Shown here in pieces: positions 35,501-46,500 of a DNA stretch of 64,000 nucleotides. Under the pieces are notes generated by a model, which saw only the letters and a program-made list of their open reading frames with translations, did no database searches and was not told the origin of the DNA. The translations under genes and the position numbers were made by a program. Numbering within the stretch: the stretch's first letter is position 1; the number at the start of each line of letters is the position of its first letter. Origin of the DNA: Arabidopsis thaliana (taxonomy: Eukaryota; Streptophyta; Magnoliopsida; Brassicales; Brassicaceae). The stretch lies in NCBI RefSeq assembly GCF_000001735.4, contig NC_003071.7:11897151-11961150 (forward strand). Direction: 5' to 3'.

Positions 35501-36553
35501 TAATATTTATACTATCAAATTATTTAACAAAAATAAAATAAATATCTAAAATCAATTTGAAAATAAATTTGATTGTTTGCTCCAAAAACAAAAAACAAAT
35601 TGATCAACTCTTGCATTGATGGATGACCATTGTGGAGTATCCTCTCGAATATATAAGTGAGTTCGATGAGCTGAAAAAACGTAAGATATTTCAACACTTT
35701 GACAATAAGTTATAAAGAAAACAATTTACTATGTCAATAAATACCTTGAGAAATAATCTGAAAAGGGCAGTAGATTGTACCATCGTTAATCCGTCTTCTC
35801 ATGAAGACCAAAAACTCAATTGCTCCATGTTGGTAATGATGTATGCCTGCGAAGCCATTTCATGTAATCAGATTAAATGTTCAAGAAGAGCAACGAGGAC
35901 AATTAAATGTTCAAATAAAACCATCTAAGAGACGTATTCATATACCATAAAATAAGGACAGCAGCAAAACATAGATAATGGGAGAGAAAATTAACAAACT
36001 TCAGCAAAAAATCAAAACTTGAATGAATGAAAACGATGCTAAGGTCTCAAACCAACTTCAAGACGATCAAACGTATAACAAAGAAACGAAATCAAACAGT
36101 CACAAAAAAAGAGAGAAAGAGTAAAGGGTTATACATACCAGAAAATCTCCTTTAAACTCTAGAAAATCTCCGTATCTAAGGTCTAAGTCATTGGAAATCT
36201 AGGTGTTTTCTTCTAATCTTCATGCCCTTTTGGTGATGATGCTTAGTTACAATGTTAAGACAGAATATGAGAATTGAACAAATTGATGCATCTAGAACAA
36301 TGTCTTGTTAATGTATTTCCTGTAATCTGTCTTTTGGTGATGAATCTTGATGCTATTTAAAATGTTAGAGCTTGAGCAATTGAGACAGGTGCATAACAAT
36401 GTTTGATGCGTTTAGTTGACAAAGTTCATGTTCTAGATTGTATATTGTTAACAGAGTTTCTTGTTATCTCTTTGGATACTATATATACAATGTTTAAGAC
36501 AGATATGATAGACATTGAACATTGAACTAAAGGCTGTGTGTGTATCCTTACAG

Positions 36554-36790
36554 GTGGAGTATCTTCCTATATCATCAATGGAAATAGCAAGAAAAGTGAT
36601 GGAGGAGTTCTTGGAGATATGGAATGAAGCTCTGGCTAAAAGGTCGTTACCGGGTAAGTTTGTGAACAAAGATCTTAACTTTGGGGAGTTTGGACTTGGA
36701 GACAACTACACTCCACAACACACCGCTGTTCGTAATTACGCTCTCGTTATGGCTCACATGATTGCTACCGTTCAAGCTGTGAGTGGCTAA
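36554..36790 (+). pseudogene. Orphan terminal exon of an unidentified gene
   Basis: After a good splice acceptor (TATCCTTACAG, ending at 36553) 78 codons run open to a stop: [20 protein letters not shown], then [20 protein letters not shown], then [20 protein letters not shown], ending IATVQAVSG. The composition is that of a real conserved protein end and differs from surrounding AT-rich DNA. No upstream exons could be found in the preceding 1 kb. I do not recognise the parent family. Either a fragment copied from another locus or the last exon of a poorly recognisable gene (possibly At2g28020). Confidence 0.55.
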
Positions 36791-37057
36791 ACCAAAACTC
36801 AGCTTTGTATTTAGGTAGAATTCTGTGTTTTGCGTTATTAGTGATTTCGTTAGCCATGTTTATCTATAAGAAGCATTGAGAAAAAAATTGGACTTTTATA
36901 GCAGATTGTGATTTGAATTTCGATTAATTATGTAACTCATTGGCATATTCTTTCATTAAAACCTATCTATGTCGTATGCTTTTAATTAAAAACGGACAAA
37001 TAAATAGAAGTTATAACTATAAAAAGGTCAAAAAGAGACTCTCTAGGGTTTGTTTCT

Positions 37058-38254
37058 TCAATTCCACAATGCAGAACAATTGGTGGGACTGAAAGAAACC
37101 AAAAGTGAAGAAGAATCATAACCCACCAAAAAATTGTTCTGTGCTCTGTTCCCAAAGATAGCATCTTGTGGTGGATTATTACATATAATAGCCAGACAAA
37201 AGGTTCCTCTCGTAATCGTTTCGATATACATGTTATACTTATCCAAGACAAGATCCGCACCGCCAGAAAAATGCATTGTGATCACGGGAAAGATATCTAT
37301 GGTGTCCGTGTAGTAGCAAAGCATGTCATTGCCGGTAGGGTCGGCTGTTCGAACCGCTGTCACATAATGATCCACTGCCTCTCTTACTAGGTTGCAGTAG
37401 CTCACAGGAAAGTAGGTTAGAGTGGTTCCAGAGTCTATAATTATGTTCCCTTCTAACGCATGAAACGTTGTCCCCATTGTCTCAACATGGGTGTCCCCAA
37501 CGCTGACCGCGTCTAGATTTAGGTAATATAAACCTGGTTTCGCCGTCGTGAGAAACATAGTGGTTGATACAACCCCATCTCCTGCAACAATAGCATTTGT
37601 TCCAAAATTGATCTTACTAGTTCCTTGACTAGCAAAACAGTAAGACATCAAACCTGGGTACTCACCGCCCATCTGAGTGATGAGCGATGAAGGTCCCCAG
37701 CTTAGACCAACCATGCCCGAAAAAGTAGGTTTAAACCATGAGCTGTTGTGGCCACAACCAATAGTGGTTTCAGGCATCACAAAGGGTTCCCCTGAAGTGG
37801 AATGGATCGTGACCGTCTCGGTTGCCAAGGTTCCCTTGGAATAGGTTGTGTCCGCGTAGATAATCTTGTAATGACAAGAGTTCCCGTTGCATCTTTTTTC
37901 TTTGAAGGTTGAAGAATTCGAAGGGTCGAATATAGGAGCGTATTGGCTGTAGCAGTTAGTACAAGGCATACATTGTGTCCATATGAGGTCACTTCCTGTG
38001 TCTATCTCCGCTTCGATCTCGAAAGGAGGAGTACCGACTTGTAGTTTCATTAGATAGATGTTGTAGTCAAATAAAGTATCGGCGTAAGGTGATGCTCCTT
38101 GCAACTGATTTTTGGACAGTCGAGAAGAAGATGAATTCGAACGACGCTGGATCAAGTCAATGGTGAAGCCGTGAGGTGATGAGGCAGTGGTCGTGAAGAG
38201 AGAACATGTAATGATTTGAAGAAAAAGAACGATCATTGTGGTTGCAAGAGACAT
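37058..38254 (-). CDS. Aspartic protease, CDR1/nepenthesin-like (copy 2)
   Basis: Intronless, 398 residues from MSLATTMIVLFLQ. A signal peptide is followed by a short propeptide. The active-site motifs are intact: DTGSDLIWTQC near residue 85 and IIIDSGTTLTYFP near 274. The Cys-rich insert is CMPCTNCYSQYAPIFDP. The protein is very close to copy 1 (33429-34619) over its whole length. The duplication includes about 240 bp upstream, ending at about 38509, and about 35 bp downstream. The frame upstream of this ATG is shifted relative to copy 1, which supports MSL as the real start. Probably a secreted or apoplastic endopeptidase. It matches my memory of At2g28030. Confidence 0.92.
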   Translation of the reverse strand: MSLATTMIVLFLQIITCSLFTTTASSPHGFTIDLIQRRSNSSSSRLSKNQLQGASPYADTLFDYNIYLMKLQVGTPPFEIEAEIDTGSDLIWTQCMPCTNCYSQYAPIFDPSNSSTFKEKRCNGNSCHYKIIYADTTYSKGTLATETVTIHSTSGEPFVMPETTIGCGHNSSWFKPTFSGMVGLSWGPSSLITQMGGEYPGLMSYCFASQGTSKINFGTNAIVAGDGVVSTTMFLTTAKPGLYYLNLDAVSVGDTHVETMGTTFHALEGNIIIDSGTTLTYFPVSYCNLVREAVDHYVTAVRTADPTGNDMLCYYTDTIDIFPVITMHFSGGADLVLDKYNMYIETITRGTFCLAIICNNPPQDAIFGNRAQNNFLVGYDSSSLLVSFSPTNCSALWN

Positions 38255-39052
38255 TGATTGATATCGAATAATATTTTTGGTTTTTCAGACACAATGTAAT
38301 GTTCTTCATTAATTCATGCACATATTTATACATGTTAGACCTTTTGTCGTAATTGTTAAGTTTTCAATTTTGTCAACTTCGTTCAATTTTGTTATTGCCA
38401 TTACGTCTTCTAACTTGGGGGAATTTTACATTTTGTTACTACTAAGTTTTATTTTTCTCTCTAGGTTTTACATTCTTTTAGATTGACTTTTTGTATTAAT
38501 GGAAATTAGATGATCACCTTGCTATAGCAAAATGTATAATTTCTTGGAAATTTTAGTCTAAAGTTATTGTTGATGAACCTAAAATTCAAAATATACTTTT
38601 ATAGATAGATATTGGTTTTGGATAACTTAATCTTCTTGCCATAAAACCATCTCCTACCTATGGTATCTCACCAGAGTCTGAAGTTATATTTGAACATATG
38701 AGAGGGCTCAAACGGCTCGGTGGGAGGAGTTAATTATCACAACTTGTGGCTGCTAGGGCTCTAAAGAGGTTTGGAATATGAGACTTTACGTATTATAGGT
38801 TTCTTTCTGTTTTTCTACAAACTTGTTAATATTATCATTTGGAAGGTGTTAATCTTGCCAATCCTTAAGCAACCCATATCAATGCAAGAAATATACAGAT
38901 TCTAAGTAACTTTGCATATTATTCATATAAACATATCCATGGTCTATGCTTTTATTTTGATAAGATATATATAAATAACAAACTGAAGTTAACCGAGAAA
39001 AACAAACTGAAGTTGAAAATGATGGAAAAGAGACTCTCTAGGGTTTGTTACT
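38255..39052. other. Spacer between proteases 2 and 3
   Basis: 38255-38509 is the duplicated promoter. Beyond it, 38680-38790 translates on the plus strand to SPESEVIFEHMRGLKRLGG before a stop, which may be a small protein relic that I cannot assign. The remainder is AT-rich, then the protease 3 3' flank. Confidence 0.4.
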
Positions 39053-40240
39053 TCAATTCCACAAAGCAGAACAATTGGTGGGCTTGAAAGAAACCAGCAG
39101 TGAAGAAGAATCATAACCCACCAAGAAATTGTTCTGTGCTCTGTTCCCAAAGATAGCTTCTTCTATTGGACTATTACATATAATAGCCAGGCAAAAAACT
39201 CCTCCTGTATTCGATGCCACATACATATTGTACTTATCCAAGACAAGATCCGCACCGCCAGAAAAATGCATTGTGATCACCGGAAAGATATCTATGGTCT
39301 TTGAATAGTAGCAAAGAATGTCACTGCGCGGGAATCGAACCGCTGTCACAACCTGTTCCACTGCCTTTCTTACTAGGTTGCAGTAGCTCTCAGGAAAGTA
39401 CGTGAGAGTGCTTCCAGAGTCTATCACTATGTTCCCTTTTAAGGCATGAAAGGGTGTCCCCACTGTCTCAATGCGGGTGTTCCCAACGCTGACCGCGTCT
39501 AGGTTTAGGTAATAGAAACCTGGTTTCGCGGTCTTGACGAACACAGTAGTTGATACAACCCCATCTCCTGCCACAATAGCATTCGCTCCAAAATTGATCT
39601 TACTAGTTCCCTTACCAGCAAAACAGTAAGACATCAAACCTGGGTACTCACCGCCCATCTGAGTGATGAGGGATTTAGGTCCTCTGTCTAGACCAACAAC
39701 GCCCGCAAAACCCGGTTTAAACCCTGAGTTGTTGCGGCCACAACCAATAATTGTTTCAGGCATCACAAAGGGTTGCCCTGAAGTGGAATGGATCGTGACT
39801 GTCTCGGTCACTAAGGTTCCCTTGGTGTAGCTTTTGCCGCCGTAGACAAGCTCGTAAGGACAAGAGTGATCATGTGTGTCGCATCTTATCTCTTTGAAGG
39901 TTGAGGATTTGGAAGGGTCGAATATGGGAGCGGTTTGGTTGTAGCAGTGAACACAAGGCAAACATTGTGTCCATATGTGCTCGCTTCCGGTGTCTAAGAC
40001 AGCTTCGATCTCGAAAGGAGGAGTACCGATTTGTAGTTTCATCAGGTACTCGTAGGTATCAAAGACGGTATCAGCGTAAGGTGATCCGAGCTGAGTATTA
40101 AAGACTCGAGAAGAAGATGCATTGGAGCGACGGTGGATCAAGTCGATAGTGAAGCCCTGAGGTGATGAGGCTGTGGTGGTAATGAGAAAATATGTAATGA
40201 TTTGAAGAAAGATGGCGATCATTGTGGTTGCAAGAGACAT
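39053..40240 (-). CDS. Aspartic protease, CDR1/nepenthesin-like (copy 3)
   Basis: Intronless, 395 residues from MSLATTMIAIFLQ. An upstream in-frame Met at 40318 exists but MSL matches the other copies. Active-site motifs are DTGSEHIWTQC near residue 83 and IVIDSGSTLTYFP near 273; the second is DSGS where the others have DSGT, which is still a permitted variant. It has a signal peptide and the Cys-rich insert CLPCVHCYNQTAPIFDP. It is the most diverged of the three and carries several charge changes and a 4-residue deletion near VVTAVRFPRSDILCYY. Similarity to the promoters of copies 1 and 2 stops about 50 bp upstream, so it is likely regulated differently. It matches my memory of At2g28040. 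Confidence 0.92.
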   Translation of the reverse strand: MSLATTMIAIFLQIITYFLITTTASSPQGFTIDLIHRRSNASSSRVFNTQLGSPYADTVFDTYEYLMKLQIGTPPFEIEAVLDTGSEHIWTQCLPCVHCYNQTAPIFDPSKSSTFKEIRCDTHDHSCPYELVYGGKSYTKGTLVTETVTIHSTSGQPFVMPETIIGCGRNNSGFKPGFAGVVGLDRGPKSLITQMGGEYPGLMSYCFAGKGTSKINFGANAIVAGDGVVSTTVFVKTAKPGFYYLNLDAVSVGNTRIETVGTPFHALKGNIVIDSGSTLTYFPESYCNLVRKAVEQVVTAVRFPRSDILCYYSKTIDIFPVITMHFSGGADLVLDKYNMYVASNTGGVFCLAIICNSPIEEAIFGNRAQNNFLVGYDSSSLLVSFKPTNCSALWN

Positions 40241-41114
40241 TGCTATCGAATAATATTTTTGGGTTTTCAGACACAATGCAATGTATTTATTGTTTTTTTT
40301 TATGTTAAGTTTCATCAATATAAAGAAATAACAGATTACATTACATATATATATAATTATATTAATTAGTTATATTTATATAAAGAAATAACAGATTACA
40401 TTCCAAATAACAAAAATAAAATCTTAAGTTTAGTAGCAATAATTAATAATACAATCAAAGAGCTATATTTTATTAAATATCACAATTAAGATAATATAAG
40501 AAATGTTATCAAGGAAAATATTGAAGATATGAAGTCTATATAAGGGAAAATAATATTACATATACATGATTTTATCAAAAGACTAAAATGGTGACAAAAA
40601 TTCTATCAAAACATAATTTTGAATTTTTTTAAACGAAAATATAATATTATTGCCATAAGCTTGCTAATATTTTGTTCTCCTGTTATAGTATTAAAAAGAA
40701 AGAAAAAAAAGTTATGAGATTCAAAATTTTGCGATTTACCTTCAATCTTCAAGTAGTCCCTCGACCTTATTTTGGTTGTCATGAAAGAGTTAGCAACATG
40801 GACCTAATCAAACTAACGTTCCTCGTCCTCGGTCCCCATATCAATCCTTCTCCTGTCACCATTCCCTTTCATCTTCATCCGGAACCACAAATCTTTCAAA
40901 GAATGTATCTTTTGGAGGTATGGAACAACTATGTGCACATCACTATACTTCATGTGTATCTTTGAGTCTTAGTTGAGCTAGTCAGCTAGATTACCATATC
41001 TTCGACATTAAGTTTTTGTAGTTGGACTTGGAGACTTGGTAAGGGAAAGGCGTGTCATCTCACTCTTTAGGTAATAAGAAAGAAGATAAGTCTTCCTCGA
41101 CTACGACCACATCT
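40241..41114. other. Spacer between protease 3 and the PPR gene
   Basis: A 25-bp direct repeat (starting at 40318 and 40378, period 60) lies in AT-rich DNA. A plus-strand open frame near 40672-40965 has no recognisable domain. The last 200 bases are presumably the PPR 3' untranslated region. Confidence 0.5.
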
Positions 41115-42503
41115 TCATTTCAGACCATATTGAGAACACGATTTTGGTTTAATACCACACTTAACCACAATGGTAATCAGCATTTGTGCCTCTTTCCTGT
41201 TTACTTCAAACAACGAATCAGCTAATCTTTCACATATCGTAGCACCAGGAATGAATCCATCCCTAATCATCTCAGCCACCACTTCCAAAGATTTATCTAT
41301 CATTCCTACTCTGTAACACTCTTCACTCAATGTACTATACATTTCTTCATCAATCTCAAACTCATTCACTCGCAACTCATTCAAAAAACTCATCGCTTCA
41401 CAAACTTTCCCAGCTTTGCAAAGTCCATTCATCAACACCCAATACGTATCTTTGTTCGGAGTAACACCTCGAGAACTCATTTCGCTATATAGTTCAATCA
41501 CTTTCTCCACTAGTCCAAACCGAGAGTACCCATTCATAATCAAATTATACAGATAACTCTCCACTCTTAACTTCTTATCATGCATCATCAAAACCAACCT
41601 CTCTGCTTCTTCAACCTTACCATAACTAGTAAACCCATCAATCAAAACCTTGTAACTATCGAGATCAAGCATCACACTTTCCTTCTCCATTAACTTAAGA
41701 ACCAAATCCAACTCTTCAAAATCCCATCTTTTCACACAACAACCAATCATCGACTTAAACGTAACAATATTAGCCTTAACCCCTTTAACCAACCCCATCT
41801 CCTCCACCAATTCTCTTGCTCTTGTAATCTCCCCATTGCAACACAACACCGTAACAACAACAGTTAAAGAGTACACAGTAACAACATCAATCCCTGACTC
41901 AACCATTAGACTAAAGAAATCTCTAGCTAGTTCCATCTGATCACATCTCTTGAGATTCAACAAATGCAAAGTACAAGTCTTTTCATCAATCTTAACTTCA
42001 TTGTTCTTCATATACTCAAAAACCTCAACAACTTCACTAAATTTTCCATTGTCTGAATAAACCATAATCATCGAATTAAAGAACCTCCCAACAACTTTCT
42101 TCTCACAACCACATTCATCAATAACGCTAGAGACGATTACATTAAAAGGGTACCTGAGAATGTCATCAATAGCCACAGGCTTCAAGAGTTCTTTCGCATA
42201 TGAGAATCTCCTCTCCGACAAGACACGGAAAGTGAGAGACAAGTGAGTTCTGAGATCAGGTTGGAATGAGAAAAGAGATGGGTTCTCCAGGATGAAATTG
42301 AAAAGGGAGATGCATTTCCAGGATTTGATATCTGGGTCTGATAAAATACGGCGAAGAGTGGAGAGATTGAGATCGGAGAGTGGTGTTTCCGGTGAAGCAA
42401 GAGTTTGGTTTATAGAGGAAGAATTGAGGAGAAGCTTGTAGATTGAGAATGTATAAGTTTGTTTAGCTGTCTTCAGGGTTTTCAAGAAGCATTGCGGAGT
42501 CAT
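41115..42503 (-). CDS. Pentatricopeptide repeat (PPR) protein, P class
   Basis: Intronless, 462 residues from [19 protein letters not shown]. An in-frame Met at 42533 would add ten residues. At least six 35-residue PPR motifs are visible in the second half, for example [60 protein letters not shown] and [20 protein letters not shown]. There is no E, E+ or DYW extension, so this is the P class. PPR proteins bind organellar RNA in a sequence-specific way and act in processing, stability or translation; most are in mitochondria or plastids, but I cannot call the compartment here. Lack of introns is typical. It matches my memory of At2g28050. Confidence 0.93.
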
Positions 42504-42704
42504 CGAATCGTCTCGTCGGCGGCTTTGGCTCACTCACCACTCCGTTCATCAGAACTGGAAATTTGAACCGGCCGCTACAAAAGTGGCAAGATGTTCGGTT
42601 TTCTAATATGAGAACGGCATGATTTGTTTATCACCTTCATGTCTCCGAACATTTTATTTATTATCTAAGTTATAGGCTTATTATAGCTTAAGAAAAAATG
42701 GCTT

Positions 42705-43085
42705 ATTATAGGCAATCTCATATGGACCTCTTGGAAGAGATCTCCATGTACAAAGACATTGTTCGACATACATCTGATCTACTGACCAATCACTTCTCGC
42801 TATAAAGAATAATTCCCATTTTAGCTACTAGAACAAATGTATCTCCATAATCAACACATTCAGTCTGTCGGTTTCTGAGTGCCACGAGTCTGGGTTTGTA
42901 TATCTCACTCTATGGTTCCATGAGATCAGTATTTTACTATAATATATTCATTTGCACACAATTGCCTTTTTTTCTTTCGGGGCAAAGTTTCAAGATTCCA
43001 TGTATGATTGTCTTCTAAAGCATCAATTTCAGTTCCCATTATGTTTCTTCTCATCTTGTAACCAATAGCTTGCTGAAACATTTTT
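42705..43085 (-). mobile_element. Ty1/copia polyprotein (reverse transcriptase) relic
   Basis: The minus strand from about 43085 to 42705, with several stops and frameshifts, translates to copia landmarks in the correct order. First comes EIDALEDNHTWNLETLP (family: AL..N.TW.LV.LP). Then come GTIE, YKPRLVAL (YKARLVA), CVDYGDTFVLVAKM (VDY.ETFSPVAKM) and finally VFVHGDLFQEVHMRLP (NAFLHGDL.EEVYM.LPPG). It covers the N-terminal part of reverse transcriptase only. No LTRs were seen alongside. Confidence 0.8.
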
Positions 43086-43113
43086 GGTTATGTTAACATT
43101 ATGTTATGTATCA

Positions 43114-43128
43114 CATATATATATATAA

Positions 43129-43169
<41 letters not shown>
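43114..43169. repeat. AT-dinucleotide microsatellite
   Basis: Two runs of alternating AT separated by AAGAC. Short open frames across such tracts are artefacts. Confidence 0.9.
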
Positions 43170-43172
<3 letters not shown>

Positions 43173-45753
43173 ACACACATGTTACTTAATATACTATATT
43201 ACACACATTTTCTTATTGTTAGTTCATAAACATAATACACATTACTGTCATGTTTTGTTTATTGTTTTGATAAAACTGACTGTCATGTTATGTTTCAGTT
43301 TAAACGAAGAAGCGTATATATCAATTTAATCTTATGTAATAGTTATTGAATATGCATCCATTTTACAATGTTTTAACAAAAGAAATATAATTTTACAATG
43401 TTTCAACCGAGAAATCATACTTTATTGTTAAAAAGAAAAAATGACATTTTGAAATCATATATATATACATTTTGTAATGCCCACTCATTGGATTCCGCTA
43501 GTTGGTGCTACTGAAATATTGATAAGGCATATGCGTGAATAAATGTTAAAAGTGGATAATAATTTCCTCTTATTTTTCGTTAACGTTTTCATAACTCTAC
43601 TTCTGAATTTGGGTCGACCTATCTTATCTATTATCCACATGTATGTGATGTGTACGTCAGTACGTATTAAGAATATATATTACTTTGTGTCATATATATT
43701 ACTTTAATCATTTCAACATAATCCAAATGTATATTAAAAAATATTGTGGGAGCTATAAATAGAAAGAGAAACAATCACATAATAATTAGAAAATTCTGAG
43801 TGAGAAAGACAATAAAAAAAAGTTTGTAGTCAGAGAAATATTTGTTTTTCTATATCAAAGGTAAACTGTCTCGTCAATTCTTTTGATAAGGGTAAAAATG
43901 TGACATTGAATTGCTATATTGGTAGAGCAAACTTGTTGAATTCGGTAAAAACAATTTGTAAATATATCACTTTCAAAAATTGCTCGGCATACAAAATACT
44001 TGAAAGAAGATATCGTCTAAAGCTATAAATAGTAAACTGAGCCAAATTAGTAAGACAAACACATTAAAAGCTTGAAGTTTGAGAAAATTGGGAATAATAG
44101 ATACGACTATAAAGAAATGGTCCTCACATACTCAGCGTTGCGTTTGATTTCAATGCTAATGGACCACACACATATATTCATCCCCTCGAGCTAATATTAC
44201 CATCTCATTTTGTCAGATCCATTATACGCAAAGATTCTAATGTATTTATGTTTTGTTTTGCATTTATATATAAAAGCGATGAAACAGCAAACTAGCTATT
44301 TCGATAAATACGAAGATAATCATAACACAAAATATTTACACATAAAATTCTTCCGATTAAAACATATCGAGTCCATTTAGGGACCCAAATTGGTAAATAT
44401 ATTAGCCAAAAGAGAGAACAATAAGCGATAATTAATAGAATGTTTAGAGATAAGAGATAACAAAGATGAATAGTGGTACTACTTATGTGATTAGCAATAT
44501 AGCTGCAAGTTGGAGTGAAGACATATTATATTAATTGAGGTACTTATTTTCGTAAAACAACAATTTCATTTGGCAATACTGAAAAATATATCCAAAAATA
44601 TACGTGATTGACGGACATATCAAAGATATCATCATGATGTGAAAATAGCTGCCAACTTGCTATATTGGTACTGATAGAATGATTTGGCTTCCACTTATGG
44701 ACGAAGTCTAGGTCATCCAAGGCATTGCTCAAAACCATTCGATTCATAGTGGAAGCTATGATAAAAAAAAAAAGATTTATTTCTACAATGACTAATGGAA
44801 AGTAATTTAGACACACACATCTCCATAACATAGAAAACATTACTAAACACACATATAACAAGATGTACTACAAGACATAATAACCAAAAATAATACTAAT
44901 ATTTATAGAATTTGTTTTGGAAACAAGTTTGGGAGGTTGTGCTCATAAACAAAACATGAAACTCATAACTGTGAATAGGTTTTGTTCACAGTCTGAGTAT
45001 ATATGATGCTATAGATTTATTGTTCCCTTATAACAGAATAAAGAGAAAAAGAGAGTATATATTCTTCATTGTTTCAATATCAGTTATAAGGACGAAATCT
45101 AAATATGTAAATAGAGGGGACACAAATAGGTTGGACTGAATATGCCTAGCCTACAATGTGTGTAAGGTCCACCCAACAAGTTCTTGATTGATTCTCAATT
45201 TGAATGTAATAGCCAACATGAACCAACAAAACAAAGAACTGACAGTGTGTCTTGAAAACCTTTTCTTTGCTAGACAACAATAGTTCCATATAGACCTGTT
45301 ATATATATTATCTCAACTTCCATATATAATATCCTTTTTTGTTTCTAACAAAACAAAACTATATTGTGTTGTTTTGGAAATGCAAGGTGGGATTGGCAAC
45401 ATAAGAAATAAGGCATATATATTAGTTACCTTAAGTAGATCTCTCTTACCTTACTGATCTTGATGTTGTGACTCTTGTTCACTTATTGAAATAGAAGCTT
45501 GTGGATCTATTAATGTCTTGATAAAGACTGCCAAAAACCTGAGATCAAATGCTCAATGTTATCACATGAAACAAGATACCCACAAAAGTTCTTTGTCAGA
45601 TCTTTATGTATAACAAATAAAAATAAACGGGAGGATATGTTAACATAAAGGTGAAAAAAAAAAACTTCAAGTAGAAACAAACCTACCTGAAGAAGATCTG
45701 GATGGAATCCAAATAATCTATACAGAGGGAGAGAGAGAGAGAGGGAAAGAATA

Positions 45754-45877
45754 GTCGTTGATTGCCGATGCAGCATCATCAAGATTCTCATTTTCATAGA
45801 GAACTTTGTGGAGAGTGAATCACCACCGTCCATCAACAGATGTGAATCTTGATGATGCCACAGCAGCCAACAACGAC
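45754..45877 (-). ncRNA. MIR172A: miR172a precursor hairpin
   Basis: On the minus strand the 5' arm (45861-45841) and 3' arm (45788-45768) pair over 18 contiguous positions, two of them G-U, leaving 2-nt 3' overhangs. The lower stem pairs GTCGTTG (45877-45871) with CAACGAC (45760-45754). The loop is about 50 nt. The 3' arm begins AGAATCTTGATGATGCTGCA, which is miR172. Family role: miR172 represses AP2-type factors (AP2, TOE1-3, SMZ, SNZ), promoting adult phase and flowering and setting floral organ identity. A TATA box lies at 46487-46496. It matches At2g28056 by position. Confidence 0.97.
45768..45788 (-). ncRNA. MIR172A: Mature miR172a (3' arm)
   Basis: The 21-nt mature sequence is read on the minus strand, with its 5' end at 45788. 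It starts with A, as is usual for this family. The passenger strand is 45861-45841. Confidence 0.95.
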
Positions 45878-45941
45878 CGTGGCTCCGGAAATTAGTCTTC
45901 CATTTTTGTTTAACAATCTTCTTGTAGTAATCTTTTGTCTC

Positions 45942-45983
45942 TCAAACTCAAACTCAAACTCAAACTCAAACCCAAACTCAAAC
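45942..45983. repeat. CAAACT hexamer microsatellite
   Basis: About seven CAAACT units, one altered to CAAACC, lie some 65 bases upstream of the miR172a hairpin on its strand, within the expected primary transcript. Confidence 0.85.
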
Positions 45984-46440
45984 TTTGAGTGACTTACTAC
46001 TTAACAAATATCATCTATATGGTACTTAACCTTCTTAATTTATAGACACTAGAAACTCGTACCTTCATATATATAATATATAAATATGTATATACAAACA
46101 TGGCGGAATAGTCGAGATGACTTGTTTTGATTGAAGGAATTTTGAAGTAACTAAGATGTCAAATTTAATCTCGTATACTTAGTTGGAACCTAACCATCTC
46201 CAAACCAGAAGAAAAAAGTGAAAAAGAATTGAAACCCTAAAAGATAAAGATGGCAGAGGGGAAGCAAAAACAGATGATCGAATAACATCTGAACTTCTTA
46301 ATATATACTGCTAAAATAGTAAAACGAGACAAACCCACAAATTTCTATTTTTGATTTGAAAAAAGCTTAAGTATGACGTATTTATAACATATTACCAGAT
46401 CTTGGAAGCCATATATTAACCAGAGAAAGACCTGGTGAGA

Positions 46441-46500
46441 TCTAGAACACAGATGAGAGAGAGAGAGAGAGAGAGATGTGTTTGTCTAAATATATATGCA
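46441..46500 (-). promoter_or_regulatory. Probable MIR172A core promoter
   Basis: On the minus strand a TATA box (TATATATTTA, 46496-46487) is followed about 15-45 bases downstream by a CT dinucleotide tract (46478-46454), a usual plant start-site setting. Transcription would then begin near 46460, about 580 bp before the hairpin. The start is inferred from sequence only. Confidence 0.5.

Larger units (their letters stand above)
34620..36553. other. Protease 1 upstream region, repeats and MITE
   Basis: 34620-34860 is the protease 1 promoter, closely similar to that of copy 2. 34860-35130 carries many short direct and inverted copies of TTCCTACGAA / TTGGTAGAAA-like words. A MITE follows at 35246-35500. 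35600-36553 is non-coding and may be intron DNA belonging to the relic at 36554. Confidence 0.5.
42504..45753. other. Intergenic DNA between the PPR gene and MIR172A
   Basis: Holds a Ty1/copia relic (42705-43085), an AT microsatellite (43114-43169) and AT-rich sequence. A minus-strand open frame at 44544-44861 has no family match. The 3' part of the primary miR172a transcript probably lies in 45400-45753. Confidence 0.5.

Noticed and set aside
38680-38790. Possible protein relic SPESEVIFEHMRGLKRLGG
   Set aside because: Too short and not assignable to a family; mentioned only in the spacer entry.
44544-44861. 105-codon minus-strand open frame containing NALDDLDFVHKWKPNHS
   Set aside because: No domain, start context or flanking gene structure supports it; a T-rich tract before it resembles an acceptor only by composition.
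45510-45836. Minus-strand 108-codon open frame starting MMDGGDSLSTKFSMKM across the miR172a loop and 3' arm
   Set aside because: It overlaps the miRNA hairpin and continues into CT repeats; best explained as a shadow of the primary miRNA.
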